Shown one piece after another: positions 27,078-40,355 of a stretch of DNA of 64,000 nt. How positions within the stretch are numbered: position 1 is the stretch's first letter; each line of letters starts with the position of its first letter. Location of the stretch: the NCBI GenBank assembly GCA_007922225.1, contig ML680088.1, positions 15,445,967 through 15,509,966 of the forward strand, given 5' to 3'. Origin of the DNA: Emydura subglobosa. Its lineage: Eukaryota; Chordata; Testudines; Chelidae. Under the pieces are notes generated by a model. That model worked only from the letters and a program-made list of their open reading frames with translations. It made no database searches and was not told the origin of the DNA. Position numbers and translations under genes: made by a program.

Positions 27078-27240
27078 CATCTGTCAGCGTTTGGAAGCAC
27101 ATTTTCCCGCTGTATTTCCCATAGCCAGCCACCGTCCGGGCTCGCACCTGCACCACGTACACCATGCCAGGCCTCAGCCCCTCAATCCTGGCCGTGTTGG
27201 TCTGACTCTTGGCCATGGACGAATTGTACTCGTTGTGGTC
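27078..27240 (-). CDS. EPHB1: EPHB1 exon 7: second fibronectin III domain, C-terminal half
   Basis: This 163-bp exon completes the second fibronectin III domain. The translation runs DHNEYNSSMAKSQTNTARIE, then GLRPGMVYVVQVRARTVAGY, then GKYSGKMCFQTLTD. The L-x-P-x-x-x-Y pattern and the VQVRART strand are standard FN3 F-strand features. One N-glycosylation sequon (NSS) is present. The acceptor is cttccccgaag, with a short pyrimidine tract, and the donor is gtaagt. It ends one base into the aspartate codon completed in exon 8. Confidence 0.96.
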
Positions 27241-28480
27241 CTTCGGGGAAGAGCACAGAAAGGATGGTGTCCGTTACAGAGAGGCGACAGCACAGTGCCG
27301 GTGCAATGGCAACCTATTCATCCGGTAGCCCCCTCCAGTGGCCTCCCCGGGGTTCTACTCCAGCATGAGACTGGTGGAATGGGTATACTGGGGTGAAACA
27401 GTTACTGCTCCAATCACCCCGCTCCAAGCACTTTGCACTTAAAATACAGAGCACTGAAGGATGATGGACGCGGCCGTATTGTCATTTATGGAGTGTGCAC
27501 TTTAAATGACTAGTCTACGTAAACTGTGTTGTAGTTAGACACATTGCACACGGGTGTGACGCTGCCAGCCCACCACGGCTGCTTTGGGAGACCGCTTGCA
27601 GGTACAAGCTGGCTCAACCAGAGGCGGCAGATCTAAATGATGAGGTGACCTTTGCTTTCTCTCAATGCCATCGCAGGGCACGCAGCCCGGCTTACACTCG
27701 GACATTAGCATGTTTCTTTAGACAGGATAATGGTCAGTCCCCAGAGCAACAGTCTGTGGGTTAAACAACACGACCGCCTCCTGCACCAGGTTTTAACTCT
27801 GCGAGGTCAGGAGAGACTCTCTGCAGAAGTGAGCAAGGAAAGCAAACCCACCAGCGAAAGGGGATGAAGATAAGCCTTTCCTTCTCCCCTGCCCCTCCCT
27901 GCCCATCTTGCCAGGTCATAGGGACAGGGATTGTCTTGGACTATGTGCATGTACAGAGCCTAGCACAACAGAGCTCTGGTCTCAGCTGATGTCCCAAAGT
28001 GCTTCCACACTACAAACACCAATGTGTGCACAGTCCTGTCACCCTAGGAGACGCAGGTTCAAATCTTAGATCAGATCACTGACGGGAAGTTGGTTTGGCT
28101 CGTCTTTTCCTAGTTCTGCTTGTCCACCGCCCTGCAGGGGTGCACTGGTCAGCACTTTAGCCAGCGACGCTGCCAGGCAGAAAGGAAGGGCTCACACCCA
28201 ATGTACCGGCCAGGACTGGGGGTTAGCACTCATGAGCATACACCTTGCTGAATTATCCAAGTAGCTGATGCCAACCCCACCCTGGTTACTCGGGAGTCCT
28301 TCAACTGACTTCAACAAGTGGTGGATCAGCCCGTAATGAACAGTCCATGACAAGGGAAAAAATACAGAGGAGCCTTGAGTGTTCCCACCCCAGCCTTCTT
28401 CCCCAGCTCTCAGTCAGGCTTACGGTGGCTGGTCGTGAGCCCACAGGGCTGCTGATCTCGGGATGGCAGATCCGGCTCAC
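27241..28480 (-). other. EPHB1: EPHB1 intron 6
   Basis: A 1,240-bp intron inside the second FN3 domain. One SINE-like tail (about 27910-27990) is visible. I recognise nothing else. Confidence 0.85.
27910..27990 (+). repeat. CORE/MIR-like SINE tail
   Basis: Tail pattern gggacagggattgtcttgga followed by atgtacagagcctagcacaa. Confidence 0.5.
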
Positions 28481-28605
28481 CTTCTCGTAGTAACGGATCT
28501 CGTAGTCCAAGATGATGCCATTGGGCTGTTCTGGCTGAGGCCACGACAGCGTGATGCTCCTCATGGTGGCACTTACCTGGTGCATGATGGGAACCATGGA
28601 AGGAG
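28481..28605 (-). CDS. EPHB1: EPHB1 exon 6: second fibronectin III domain, N-terminal half
   Basis: This 125-bp exon begins the second fibronectin III domain. The translation reads PSMVPIMHQVSATMRSITLS, then a WPQPEQPNG loop, then ILDYEIRYYEK. The tryptophan and the YEIRYYEK strand are conserved FN3 positions and are typical of EphB receptors. The acceptor is ttccccacag and the donor is gtgagc. It starts with two bases of a split codon and ends on a complete codon, so exon 7 starts in phase 0. It lies 1.24 kb from exon 7, the pair together making one domain. Confidence 0.96.
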
Positions 28606-28799
28606 CTGTGGGGAAAGAAGGAAACAAGAAACCCAAGAGATGTGAAAATTAACTTGGGGGGGCAAGGGGAGGAAAATAACATGTTTTGACCAGAGGGTGA
28701 AAATAACATGTCAGGGAGCCATCCAGGGGGGGTGAGGAGGGAGAAAACAGAAGAGGGAGAAAGAAGCAAATGGGGAGGAAGGAGAATGAGATATTACAC

Positions 28800-29170
28800 A
28801 GCATAATAAAAGTGCAAGAACATGAAATGGTCTGCCTAGCCCAATGTCCTGTCTCTAATGGTGGCCAGGGCCAGATGCTTTGTAGGGAATGAACTGAACA
28901 GGGCAATTTCAAGTGATCCATCCCTTGTCATCCAGTCCCAGCTTCTGGCAGTCAGAGGTTTAGGGACACCCAGAGCAGAGGTTGCATCCCTGAGCATCTT
29001 GGCTAATAGCCATTGATGAACCTGTCCTCCATGAAGTTAGCCAGTTCTCTTTTGAACCCCGTTATATTTTTGGCCTTCACAACATCCCCTGGCAACGATT
29101 TCCACAGGTTGGCTCTGCGCTGTGTGAAATACTTGCAAATGTTTGTTTTAAACCTACTGCCTGTTAATTA
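28800..29170 (-). repeat. CR1 LINE, end of ORF2 and 3' UTR
   Basis: Read on the minus strand it has the coding end (AACCTGTGGAAATCGTTGCC and following) and then the 3' UTR word ggctattagccaagatg, ending in cattgggctaggcagacca. It belongs to the same subfamily as the CR1 copies ending at 50428 and 52074. Confidence 0.8.
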
Positions 29171-30359
29171 ATACAACTCATTGCACTAACGCCGCTTATT
29201 TAAAGGGGCCAAGAGAAAATGCTCTCAGTATTGTAGAAACCAGATAACACAGAGAATTCAACCTTAAAGAATGGAATATAAAGAAAGAGGAAGATGTTCT
29301 GCGGCCATAGCCGAGAGGGGATAAATAGGTGTAGAAATCAGAATCAGACAGAGAGAGACAGGCAGATTCAGCATATGGTTAACCAGAAGTTATGCTGATA
29401 GTTTATTGTTTGTTGAAGGCCAGTGGTGTGCTTGGTGCAGCGGAAAACACAAAGGAGAGACCTCAGTCCCTGCTCCCCGGTAATCAGAATCAACCTGTAA
29501 CAATAATGGAATTGATCTAATCAGCCTAGACAATGATAAGAGACAGGCGGATGTATGAAAACAGAGAGAAACAGAGAATAATAGGCAAACAAAAAGGCCA
29601 CTGAGCAAGACTTTCCCTCTACCCTTTCACAGAGCAGAGTGCTCCGGCAGGTCCAGTAGCTCTTTGGGCCCAGTCCTGGGAGCCGGAAACACCCTAACAT
29701 GGTCTTGCAGTAACTGGGAGTGCCAAATGCAAAGGAGTGCCAGGATCAGGCCCTCTCACTCAGAGATGTCCTGCCGCTATTTTAACAGTGGGCTCCCTCA
29801 GAAATGCCCCCTTTGCCTGCCACTGGCCTCCTGCCTTGGTGTGAATGGGCTGCAGGCAGGAGACGTGCTGGTGTATAGTTTCCTAGGAAATATTTTGCAA
29901 ATACCTGGCATCTGGGGCAATTTGGCCCATTCCAGAGGCAAGGCATACGCTCTTCAGCCATGTCCCAAACACAGGCCCTCTCAGGGACAGTGGGGTGCGG
30001 GAGGAGTGAGCAGGGTCTAGCAGGGGGCTGAATTCCACTGGAGACAGAAAATCCAGTCCCCTCCCTTTGCCCTAGGGATGTTAGCAAGAGGCGCCCATGT
30101 TGATTTGCTATTTGAAGAACATTATTGCACCAGCATGCGTGAAATGAAAGCAGCGTGTCAATACAACAGGTTGAATATTTAAACTGAAAATTATTTTTAA
30201 TTAGCGATTTCAAATTCTGAGCGCTCAGGTCTCCCAGGGAACCGTCGATAACTCATCAGCAAGCAAAGCGGTGAATTCTGAGGACATTTCCCAGGGGGTG
30301 AACGCAACGCAGCTCCCCCTATTACTTTAACAGTGACGGCAGCTGGGGCTACCCTCGTC

Positions 30360-30530
30360 TAAATCCCTGTCTGTCGGGTTGCCTCTTTTCTTGTTCTTGG
30401 ACTGTCAGCTGTTTGCACCGGGGCTGTCTTTTGTTCAATGTCTGTACAGCACCTGACACGGTGGGGTCCTGGACCCCCACTAAGGCTCCTAGGTGCTATT
30501 GCAATACAAATAATCAATAATAAAAATAAA
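30360..30530 (+). repeat. CORE/MIR-like SINE tail
   Basis: Tail pattern tgtctgtacagcacctgaca, then ggggtcctggaccccc, ggctcctaggtgctattgc and aatacaaataatcaataat. Confidence 0.65.
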
Positions 30531-30608
30531 CTTTGGCAGGAGAATACTTCCACTGAACTCTGTATCCAGGCTGCTAAGTCCCCCACTAAGGTCTCACTGA
30601 GCATCCAC

Positions 30609-31364
30609 TGGGCGTAGTTTAGGGGGGCATGGGGGCTTTGCCCCCCTCAAATAGGGCCTGGCTTATGGGTGGGCGATGTGGGTAACGACCCAGGTCGTGG
30701 TCAGGAGGGAAGGATCGGTGCATTTAACTTAATGCACCAGGATGCAGCTGCCCCGCCCCGGCACCCGACTTCCTCCTCGCCCCCAGCAGCCTGGGGTGTC
30801 AGCTGTTTGGCAGTTCCCATGGAACCTGCACTGCCGTGTCTCTGTGCAGTGCAGAGGGGAAGCGGGGCAGGGCAGCAGCAGCACTGGGAGGCATCAAAAA
30901 AGCAGCTGCATCAAGTCCTGCATACGAGGGCACACCTGTCACACCAGACAGAGGGGGAGAATCCACAAGCCAGGAGAACTGGCTTCAGCATGTGCGAGAC
31001 GTGCTTTGTGTGGACACTCAGAAACACATGTTGCTGGGTCAGCCCCTCGCACGCTCTTTGCACTTCACACCAACACAGGCACACGCGTGTAGACACACGC
31101 CCGGCTCCACTCACTCCTCCTGTCACGGCTGACAAGCTACGCCCACAGAACCAAGGGGGAATGGAGACGGAACCCTCAGGGTCCCTGTGTGAGACCCGAA
31201 CAAATACTGGGGCGGGTGTCTGGCCCCACGGTTCAGTGGTAACCCCACGGCGGGCCCAACACTGCAAGCCTCAGGTAAGCGCAGAATTTGCCCCCACATG
31301 CATAGCCCCATTGGCCTGGCTGGAGTTGCCTCCCACCCAAAATTTAGAAGTCAAACTATGCCCA
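30609..31364. mobile_element. Possible nonautonomous DNA transposon
   Basis: The left edge TGGGCGTAGTTT is matched in inverted form by aaactatgccca at 31353-31364 (one mismatch in 12). The interior is GC-rich, begins with gggggcatgggggctttgcc, and lacks a transposase. No clear target duplication was seen, so the call is tentative. A long open frame on the plus strand across it does not resemble any protein I know. Confidence 0.4.
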
Positions 31365-34300
31365 TGTCCCAGAGGAAGGCTCTCCAGGAGCATTAGTGCT
31401 TACAGAAGGTAAAGGAACTACAGAGGAGTATTTTTACAGCTCTGTTAGTCTACAGCGCAGCCATCAAACTGAACCGAATCAAGTTGGTTTGAGGATAAGG
31501 GAAGTGTTCTGTTAACAATCATCTCTGCTCCTTTCCTCCTGGCTCAGGGTTTGCCCTGTTAGCTTGGCTGATGGTAGAAGAAGAGGAAAGGCCAAGGCTA
31601 ATGTCAAATAGAAGAAAGAAGCAGATCTCATTAATACTGAGCCAGCCAAGCAGGAGGTATAATAATCCGCTCAGAGGTTCAGGGCTCTCCACTTCAAGTT
31701 CAAAGCCAGTCTTTGCTGGGCTATAGGCAGCTAATATAGTTTAAAACTTGGCGCTATTACAAAGCAATATAGGCCTGATCCAGGAAGATGGTTTCTGCAA
31801 CTAAAATGGGGGGAGATGAGCTGGGAGCACTTCAAGAGCTCACACCAGGCCTCACCATCCCCTGAAGCAGGGCTGACTACCTGGCTCATGTCTAGACAAT
31901 CACGAGGACGTTTCCGTCTGGTGCTGCACCCCTTGTCTTCCTCACTCCTGCCTGCATCGTAGCAGGACACCCTTGTCTTTCTGTAGTCCAACCCCTTGGC
32001 TCTGTTCGGAAGTTACTCCTTCACACTTCCCCTCTCCAGAGCGCTAACACCATCTAAACTGGTGTAACTTGCATGCCAAAGAACTGGTAGAAAGGGGAAG
32101 GCAGTCTATGTTGAAGTAGGGTGACTTTATTGTACATCTTCCTGCATTCTCTTCCAGCTCCTCGTCTTGTGCATTACACCAGATCAGGCTAGGGTGGATG
32201 TTGGAAGCATAGCTGGTGGAAGGGTTTTTTGGTTTTTTACACATCACCGTTTAATCGGGCCCTGAAAATCCACGGGAACCTCAAGGCCAGATTGGCAGCC
32301 CATTACTCGCACTGGTGAGCAGTTCTAGTGAAGTCACTGGATTCGTCTGTGTGAGTAACTGCACGGGACTTCACCATCCGGCCCTAACCAAGCAGTACAT
32401 CTGAAGGGAGGCAACGTTAGCGACACACACACATTGAGAAAGTGCAAGTTGTGCTAACTCTCTTAGTCACTCGCCCTCGCCTCAGAATTCGGCTCCCTGC
32501 AGTTGTTCTCCAAACACATGGAATTCCCTGTCGATGAATCCGCACGTCACTGAGGCAACACGACTTATGATTCATTAAACAAGTTAATTTCCTGTATGAT
32601 CCTCTGGGGACATCAAAGCCTACTGTGCCAAAGCCCGCTGAAGCATGCGGTGAGGGCTCTGGAGAGGCTAACCCTCTGAGTCCAAATGCCAAGCTTCCTA
32701 CCTCCTCATCCTTGGGGACCTGTCATGCCAGCAGCTTCATTGCCAAGGAGAAAAGAGGCTTAAGAAACATTCCCATTACTACAAATCATCAGTGACCTCA
32801 TCACGAACCAATCAGCAGCACATCGAGTCATCTACCAAACGGCTTTCAAATGCTAACAACTCACAGCTACTAGCGAGCTCACCGATACTTGAACCGTCAT
32901 CTAGAGGAGTACGGCTTGGTGTACCCATCTCCAGAGCCAGCCAGTCCCTGGGGATACTGGTAAATCCTGCCTGGCTCATCCACTGAGTAAATAAATAGCA
33001 GCATAGTGGCTCTTCTGCCTATCCCCTTGGACAAGGGGCAATGCTTGCCGGCCAGGAATCACATAGATTTAGAGACGCTGCAGGTGGGATCTTCAAAATT
33101 ACACCCCGCTCTCCCTGTTAATGCAAGGAGAAGATCCCATATTAATCCTGGGACTCTGGAAATTGAAGACGACTTGAGCTGCTAACACGAAATACCTTGG
33201 CACTCACTTGTGGAAGGATATGCACCATACCACCCTTTATAGAGCAGCGGAATGTAATCTGTGCCCCCACCACCATGGATAGAATGGAGCTCCCAAGCCC
33301 TTTCAAAATGCCCCCTCCCTGCCAAGCCTTCTGTTGTAGCACTGACCTGGATAGATATTGCCATCTGCGGAAAAGACCTCAAGGGCTTCTGCTTTAACCA
33401 CATGGGGAAAGCAGTGGGTGTCGCCACTCTTTCCACCTCCCTGACCACAGGGCCGTTGCACAGATGGCACTATATGATAACTGTGCTGTGCCACTGACAT
33501 CGGCTCACTAACCCCTCTCCCCTCCCTAAAGCACATTTGTACATAATATCAGATGTCTGACTCTCGCAAATAACACAGCGCACGGGGTTCGCTTAGAGGA
33601 AAATGCCCTTGTTAAGAGAAGTATCCTTATTGTACACAGCCTTACGCATATTTGTTCTTCCGTATTTAACGCCCTACAAGTGAACTACGGAACAGCATAA
33701 CTGGTTCTTAGCAAAGAGCTTTAGATCTTGTTTCTTTTCCCTCTTTTCCCTTTGTGTCTTCACATAGCATGCAATCTGCACTGGCTACAAACGTCAGACC
33801 TTCCCCAAAAATGCTGTCTGCAAAATACATGAGCAAAGCAACCACGCAGCACAGGCCAGATTCTTTACTCCAGCTGAGCCCTGCTGCGTGCAGCAGGGAA
33901 TGAGTGGGGCGAGGGGCACCAGGGAATCACATCTCGCTGATTCATTGCCTGGCTCTGCCCACGTCTCAGTGCAGCTTAAAGCAACCTGGGGGCTCCTCTA
34001 ACCCGCACCAACTGGAAACAGTTTCCGAAGAACCGTCTGTCAGCTGACAACAGCTGGAACCCGCGCACCCCTCGTCCTCAGCAAGCCCCCTAACACCAAG
34101 GCAGGAGTGGCGGCGTAGGGACCAGTGACACCAGCTTTATGTTAGCTGAAAACGCCTCCGCACAGAATATTGGCCCCCATGCACTACCAGAGGGATTTCA
34201 AAGGGCCAGAAATGTAAATGCAAATTGGGCCCTAAATATCCATACCTACAAAAAACCCACCTCTTTGCCATCCTGCCTTGGCCCTCTGCAGAGGCTAACA

Positions 34301-36454
34301 TCAGCAGGAGCTGCTAATCCTTTTGCTCGAGGAAGGCACAAACTGCCTCTGTGCCCGTCTAGTGTGGGCGCACAGAGCAGGGAGAGATTCCTAGCGCAGG
34401 CAGGCCCCTTCCTGCGAACTCGCATACCCTAGGACACAACTGAGCCCCTTGGGTGCCCAAGTCTGCACGCACAGCTTAAGCACCTGTGCTGGAAACACTA
34501 GCTCCATGCACGTGCCCTGCTGGATTTTTAAGAGAGACCATAAAAAGAAGTAACATTGGATTGCCACATTCACCCCCTAGAGACAGACTGTCACACTGGC
34601 TACGAAACGCTTATCCTACAGAGGGAAAACATATATTCTTTCTGCACGGATGAGTGAGTTTAGCCCCTTATTTTGTGCTCTTCTTCCTGCTTTCAGGCTC
34701 TGAAACTGGTGCCTCTCAGGGAATTCACTGAACTGCAGACTCCCGGCTCTGGGAGTCTGTCAGTGTCTTTCCCTTCCAGCAGGAGATGTTTATGGTCCAG
34801 CACTGCCTTTGTTTACCCAGCACATTTAATCCATTTTTTATCTTTCCACATCCGCTCGGAGAAGATGTTAATTTTCTGAAATTAAACACTTAGCTTGATT
34901 GCTGTTTTGTTAATTGCTGCATTCACAACCCCCCTTGGTGCTCCTGCCTGTTTAACAGGGAGAATGCTGTGAAAATGATCAGCACCAAATTGGTGCGCAG
35001 GTGGATGGATGGCAGCTCCGATACCGCTCCACGCCCGCTTGTTCCGAAGCAGCGACCAGCCTTGATCCAGCCAAGCAGGCGCAAAGGCGCACTCTAGAGA
35101 AGGGCACATCTTTGAACCGCCATGACAGGTGCAGGTTTTCAGAAAGAAGCAGGAAAACTGTTCTTCCCTTATTACAAGTTTTGGGGTCCATTTGGAAGCG
35201 GGGGACTGACAGCGTGGGCTAGGGCACAAGCAGGTGTCATGCAAGCTTCCCTACAGCTAGCTTGAGTGCTCCTTGCTATTCTAGGCTCGGTTCTCCTCTG
35301 GGCAGTGGCTGCAAAATGGTGAGTTTCAAATGTGCAGAAATATCTATCTGAATTAGGATGACCGCACAAAGCCTAGTTAACTTGTTACCTGCCATGAATT
35401 TGAGGCTAGGCCTGAAGCAACTGAGAGAGAGATTATTGGCAAGACAAGGGAAACGCTGATGCCATTATCCCAGCCCCTTCTGAGCATTGCATTCCATAAA
35501 AATGTGCAAACTTTGCAGAAATTCACAAAAAAGGGGTGAAGACTAATCAAAGCGTGACAGGTCTTTGCTTTGATGATAGGCTGAAGCCTAGCACTGCGCT
35601 CACTCAGGTTAATGGCAAAATACCCACTGACTTCAACAGCAGCAGAGCTAGGCCAGGGCCAGGTCCTTTTGAACGCTCTATCCTGAATTGATCCAGTTTG
35701 GAGAGCTGAAAATTTTGAGGAGAGGGAGAAATCTTTCAGGGCCTACCAAACCAGGGCTTACAGAAGGCATTATTTGGCCTAAACAGCAACAGGAAACCAT
35801 GGAGACATTCCCGGACATTGAAAAACGTCATAAAGATTGTAGGTTAAACGCCTGGGAGATCCTTCCCCACCACGCCTCAGGTAGGAAATCAGCCTTTGGG
35901 ATTTCTCACTCCCAGATGCACTGGTAGAACCCACATCATTTAGATTCAAGGAGCAATGGAGAGTTACTTGAATACCCAACCATATCTCAGGTTAGCGATG
36001 AGGCCCAAAGCTTTACAAGGGTAACTCTTTTTCACGTGCTGATCACCACATTTGGGAGTGGGAAGCAATTTCCACCCAGGGTGCTATAGCAGGAACCAGG
36101 CAGCAATTGTCTTCCATGCAGGCACCAGGGTAGGGTCCACCAGCACCCCATGATCAATTTCCTAATAGTGCATCAGGCATGTACGGCCCGCTCTGCATCC
36201 AGTGCTCTCCCAGGGGGAGGCGGTACTTCTCAGGGCTGTGCCTGAATGCCACTCTCGAGCCTGAACTGCATATCCATGTGTGCAGACTGAATCTGGTCTA
36301 GCTGAGGGATGACCGCACAAGCCTCAGTATGTGATATGGAAACTCCTTTTCCCACACGAGTGCCCAGTGCAGAGGGAGTTGTGGGAAGAGACACCCAGGT
36401 CGGTGCCCAGCCCCCAGAATTAGAAAGAAGAGCAGACATGTCAGAGACAGTAAT

Positions 36455-36540
36455 GGTACCCTTTGCAAAAGTGCCTGTGTGACTTAGGAACCTAAAGCTC
36501 CATTGGAAACCCCTGAGACTTAAGGCGTCTAAGACCTGTT
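36455..36540. repeat. Palindromic-family fragment
   Basis: Contains ctttgcaaaagtgcctgtgt, gacttaggaacctaaagctc and attggaaacccctg, a diverged relative of the GGCACCTAA palindromes. Confidence 0.35.
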
Positions 36541-39500
36541 GGCATGTCTGAAAAGGTTACCCTTACTTCATTGAACCCAGATTTAAATCCAGGTTCTGGA
36601 GTCAATGATTTCTCTTAAAGTGGAACTTATCACAGGGAATGGAGGAGCAAAGCCTCCTTTCTGAGTGACTACATGGGGACATTTAATAACCAAGTACTAC
36701 AGTTTGCCCTCCCTTGCACCCAGGCAGCCCTATCAGTTTCAATGGGGCTGGCTAGACAGGTGTAACTCAAGGCAGAGTTTGGCCGAGAAAGGAAATGGCA
36801 GGAAATGATCTCTCATTCTGACATTTTTTCTCTTTGTCAAATCTCTTCTTTTCCCCCATTCCCTTTAGATCCTTTTCCCCTCTCTCCTTTGATTTTCCTG
36901 CCTTTTCCCTTTTCTCTTTTTCTCTCTCTGCTAGGTCGGTCTGTTTGTCTCCTTCATTTCTTCCTCCGATGCAGCTAGTGCTATGGTTTGGAACTGTCCT
37001 TTGCCATTGCCCTATTGTGAAGACTAGAAGAATTGCAAAGGAAAGGAATCAAGACCATGGACAACAAACAGGCATGAGATTCCAATGAAGGGCCTGATCC
37101 TGTGAGGTGCTGAGCACATCCTAAGAGGCGCTGTGGGCCCTCAGTACCTTTCAAGAGGTTTTAGAATGAGACTAAATAAATAAGTATTGGAGAAGCTGGA
37201 AAGACAGTGTATGCTGAATATTTGGATGGAAGATGCACAGACAGAAGGGCAGATGGGTGGATATCTATTATAGGAGAAAGAGGGGATAGACTGATGGAAA
37301 GCTGTATTTATGGGTGAATGGGCAGACAGCTGGTTAAGAGAAATGTACAGATCTGGAAGTTCCTATGGACTGGGGAAAGGGATTCAATTTGTTTCTATTA
37401 GAAAGACTTAATTGGCCTCGCTGAAGTGAATTGTCAACAAACGCTAGACAAATCCACAGCATAACATTTCTTCTGTCATTTACCAACATTTGGAGTCCAT
37501 TTTTTTCTGTCTCCTTTGCACAATTTTAAGACAACCTCAGGCAGCTTCTGAAAACAGACCTTTTCATTGACAGGGGGCAGGCATAACTGACTATAACAAC
37601 ACAGCTTTCGTTATTTTCTGCATAGGCAATAACATGCCCCGTTTCAGAGTATACCATGCTCTTAGATCAGTAACAAAAAGAGGACCAACTAAAATAAAAT
37701 GTTAACCATTCGTTCCAGAAGCTGCACAGACATTTCACTTGTGTGTTCCCAGTAACCTCTTATTATCCATCTCCCTTACTCAGCATGCCAGTTGCAGTCT
37801 GCTTAAACAATTCTGGAACGTTAAAGCAGCCAAATATGTCTTTCATGTTTGTGGTCCCTCAAATATTGATACTGCCCTAATGCATCAAAACCTAATGCAT
37901 TTCAATTAGGTTAGTACAGAGGCCTTCCCAATACAGGAGACATATTTCCATGTTAATGTACAGGCTCTGCAACAGAAATTGAGAAGGAGGGGAAAAGAGA
38001 TGGATGAATAATAGAGTGACTGACAGGCAGAGACAAAAGAACTATACGAAAGAATAGCTGGAAAGATAACAAAGGCACGGAGGAAAAGTTCCAGGTGTGA
38101 GGGGATGGATGGACACATCAGTGTTTTGGACGACGTAAGTCTTGGCCAACAGAGTTTAGTGGTGTCCTATTTGCTTACATCAGACCTAACTTTGGCCCCT
38201 ACGGCCGCTAGAGTTTGAGCGTGGACAGAGCTACCAAAGGATGGTCAGGTGGGTGAACGGCAGAATGGATGGACAGGGTGGGCAGTCAGACTAGCTAAAA
38301 GGCCGAGTTACAAGCAGGCAGGCTTGACTGCACACGGTTAAAGAAAGAGAGAAGTAACAACCAGGCACAAACATGACATGACAGCCTGACAGAATTGTTA
38401 TTCCCAGGAGCTGGGATACTAAAATATTTACGCCAGGTTTCTGCTTTGCACTGTCCCAGGGGAGCACTGCTAACAAAGGCTGCCCATGTTCCATGTTCAA
38501 TACAAAGCAGAAATTACCATCCCCTTTCTGTTCCCAAAGCAAACAGATTTCCATCACCGTTGTCTAGTGTTTCCTTCCTTACACTTTAAGCCAGGGTCAC
38601 CAACTGGTGGCTTCCCCTCCCTCACCTTCCTTTCAGCCCCCTCAGCCCCCCCATCCAGTACATATGCACTGCACAGACCGGCCATCTGGCCACCCCAGCT
38701 CTCCTACATCAGCTCTTTTCTTCACCAGCCGGGCAGTTTGCAGCCAAGAATCGTCTGTCAAAAACAATGCCCGGTACTAACGTGAGGAGAAAGAGAAGAA
38801 AACGGTCAAAGGTAAACGGATGAAAGGAGAGGAAGAGAAGGCAAGAGGGAGAAGGAAAAACCCAGGTTGGAAAGAAAATGAAGAATGAGATTTATGGCAA
38901 ATGAGGGAAAGAGAATAAGTAGAGCAGTAGCAGAAAAGGAACAGAGGGGAAAAGAGAAAGAAACAGAGGATGAGCAAGTGAAGGAGTTGTGCATTGTGTT
39001 TCCCTTCTGATTTTAGCACCAGGATCACTGCTGCATGTAAAATCCACTCCGCAGGACTGCTCCAACTCCATCGACCTTAGTGATCTGGGCCATGGTGCTC
39101 CGTTCCCGCACGCCAGACCTCACCAGCCTGGGACGTGCACTTCTGGACATGACCGCGTTGGAAGGTTGGGGCTTTAATGTCGTTTTCAGCCCCGTGTCTG
39201 TACCAGCCCCAGACAACCCAGCTGTAGAAAATCTGCCAGGAGATCGTTAAGCTAGTGCAAAGCAGCCACCAGTTCCCTTCCACATGGTGGCCTGCAGGGT
39301 TTTCGCACTGGCCAAAATGTGCACGAATCTGTCCTGGAAGGAAAGGCACATGGGCGGTGCAGGATACATTGAGTACTTCCTTCCACCAGCAGCACTCCAA
39401 AGGAGCTCGACTGCAACTTTCAGCTGCTGTTTCTCTCCTAGCAGAACCCCGGAGAGCTGGGTGATAGTTATTCCACCACCTTCCCACCATGGGGGGTTGG

Positions 39501-39941
39501 AAGCCCCCTCGGGTGCAGGGGCCGGCTCACGCACTGCGTTTTAAATTACGCCTCCCTACATGAGCATGCTTCTTGCTTCATTGTTGACATCGGCTCTGAA
39601 GCTGAGCTCTTGTTTGAGTCCCAAATCCGCTATACCTAGATGTGGCACCGCTAATGCGATTCAAGCCTTCTATCTTACTGGGCCTAGCAAGGAAGTCAAA
39701 TTCCCTCTGTAGAGAGGGCTGAATTCCAGGAGTAATTCTGGCTTGTTGGTCAAGATATAAATGTACGATTTCACACTCCACTCAGTGCCCGATGGGGCTT
39801 CCACTATTGCCAGTGGCAAGTTCGCAGCAAGATCAGGGAAGAGTCTGCCCTTCATGTAGGACTGAACGTTCAGTCGTCAGTGTTGTTTATTATGTGTTCA
39901 GTGCGTTATTGTCCACTCAGCATCACCCAGTGGAAATCTTT

Positions 39942-40084
39942 GCATACGTCTACACTGCAGCAGGGAGCGTGCTTCCCAGCCCGTGAAGACAGACATGTCC
40001 TAGCTCTGCTCAAGCTAGAGCGATAAAAATAGGCATGTGATACCCAGGCTGGAGGCACGCTCCCAGCTGCAGTATACACATACT
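39942..40084. mobile_element. 143-bp MITE with about 35-bp inverted ends
   Basis: The left arm GCATACGTCTACACTGCAGC continues AGGGAGCGTGC. The right arm, on the other strand, reads GAGTATGTGTATACTGCAGC then TGGGAGCGTGC. The two arms share nearly all positions over about 31 bases. It has no coding capacity. Confidence 0.6.
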
Positions 40085-40355
40085 CTTAGGGCAAGCACTA
40101 TTTATTCCCCTTGCTTATCTTCCTTCCCCATTCTCCTTTCTCTGCTTCCCTCCTTCTTCCTTTTGGGCCCCTTCTTTTTGCCCTCTGCATTTCCGCCCCG
40201 ACACAACTCATAATTTTCAACCACTTCCCCATTCCACCAACTAAAGTGATCTGCAAGGAAATACGTACTGCTGATGTTCAGAGTGTCACCGTTAAACTTC
40301 AGATCCCAATGGTAAGACAAGGGAGCACACTTCTCTCAGGCTGTCTGCAGAACGA

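Noticed and set aside
30669..31412. A 247-codon open frame on the plus strand in intron 5
   Set aside because: It lies in a GC-rich probable DNA element and overlaps open frames in the other registers. The translation resembles no known protein.
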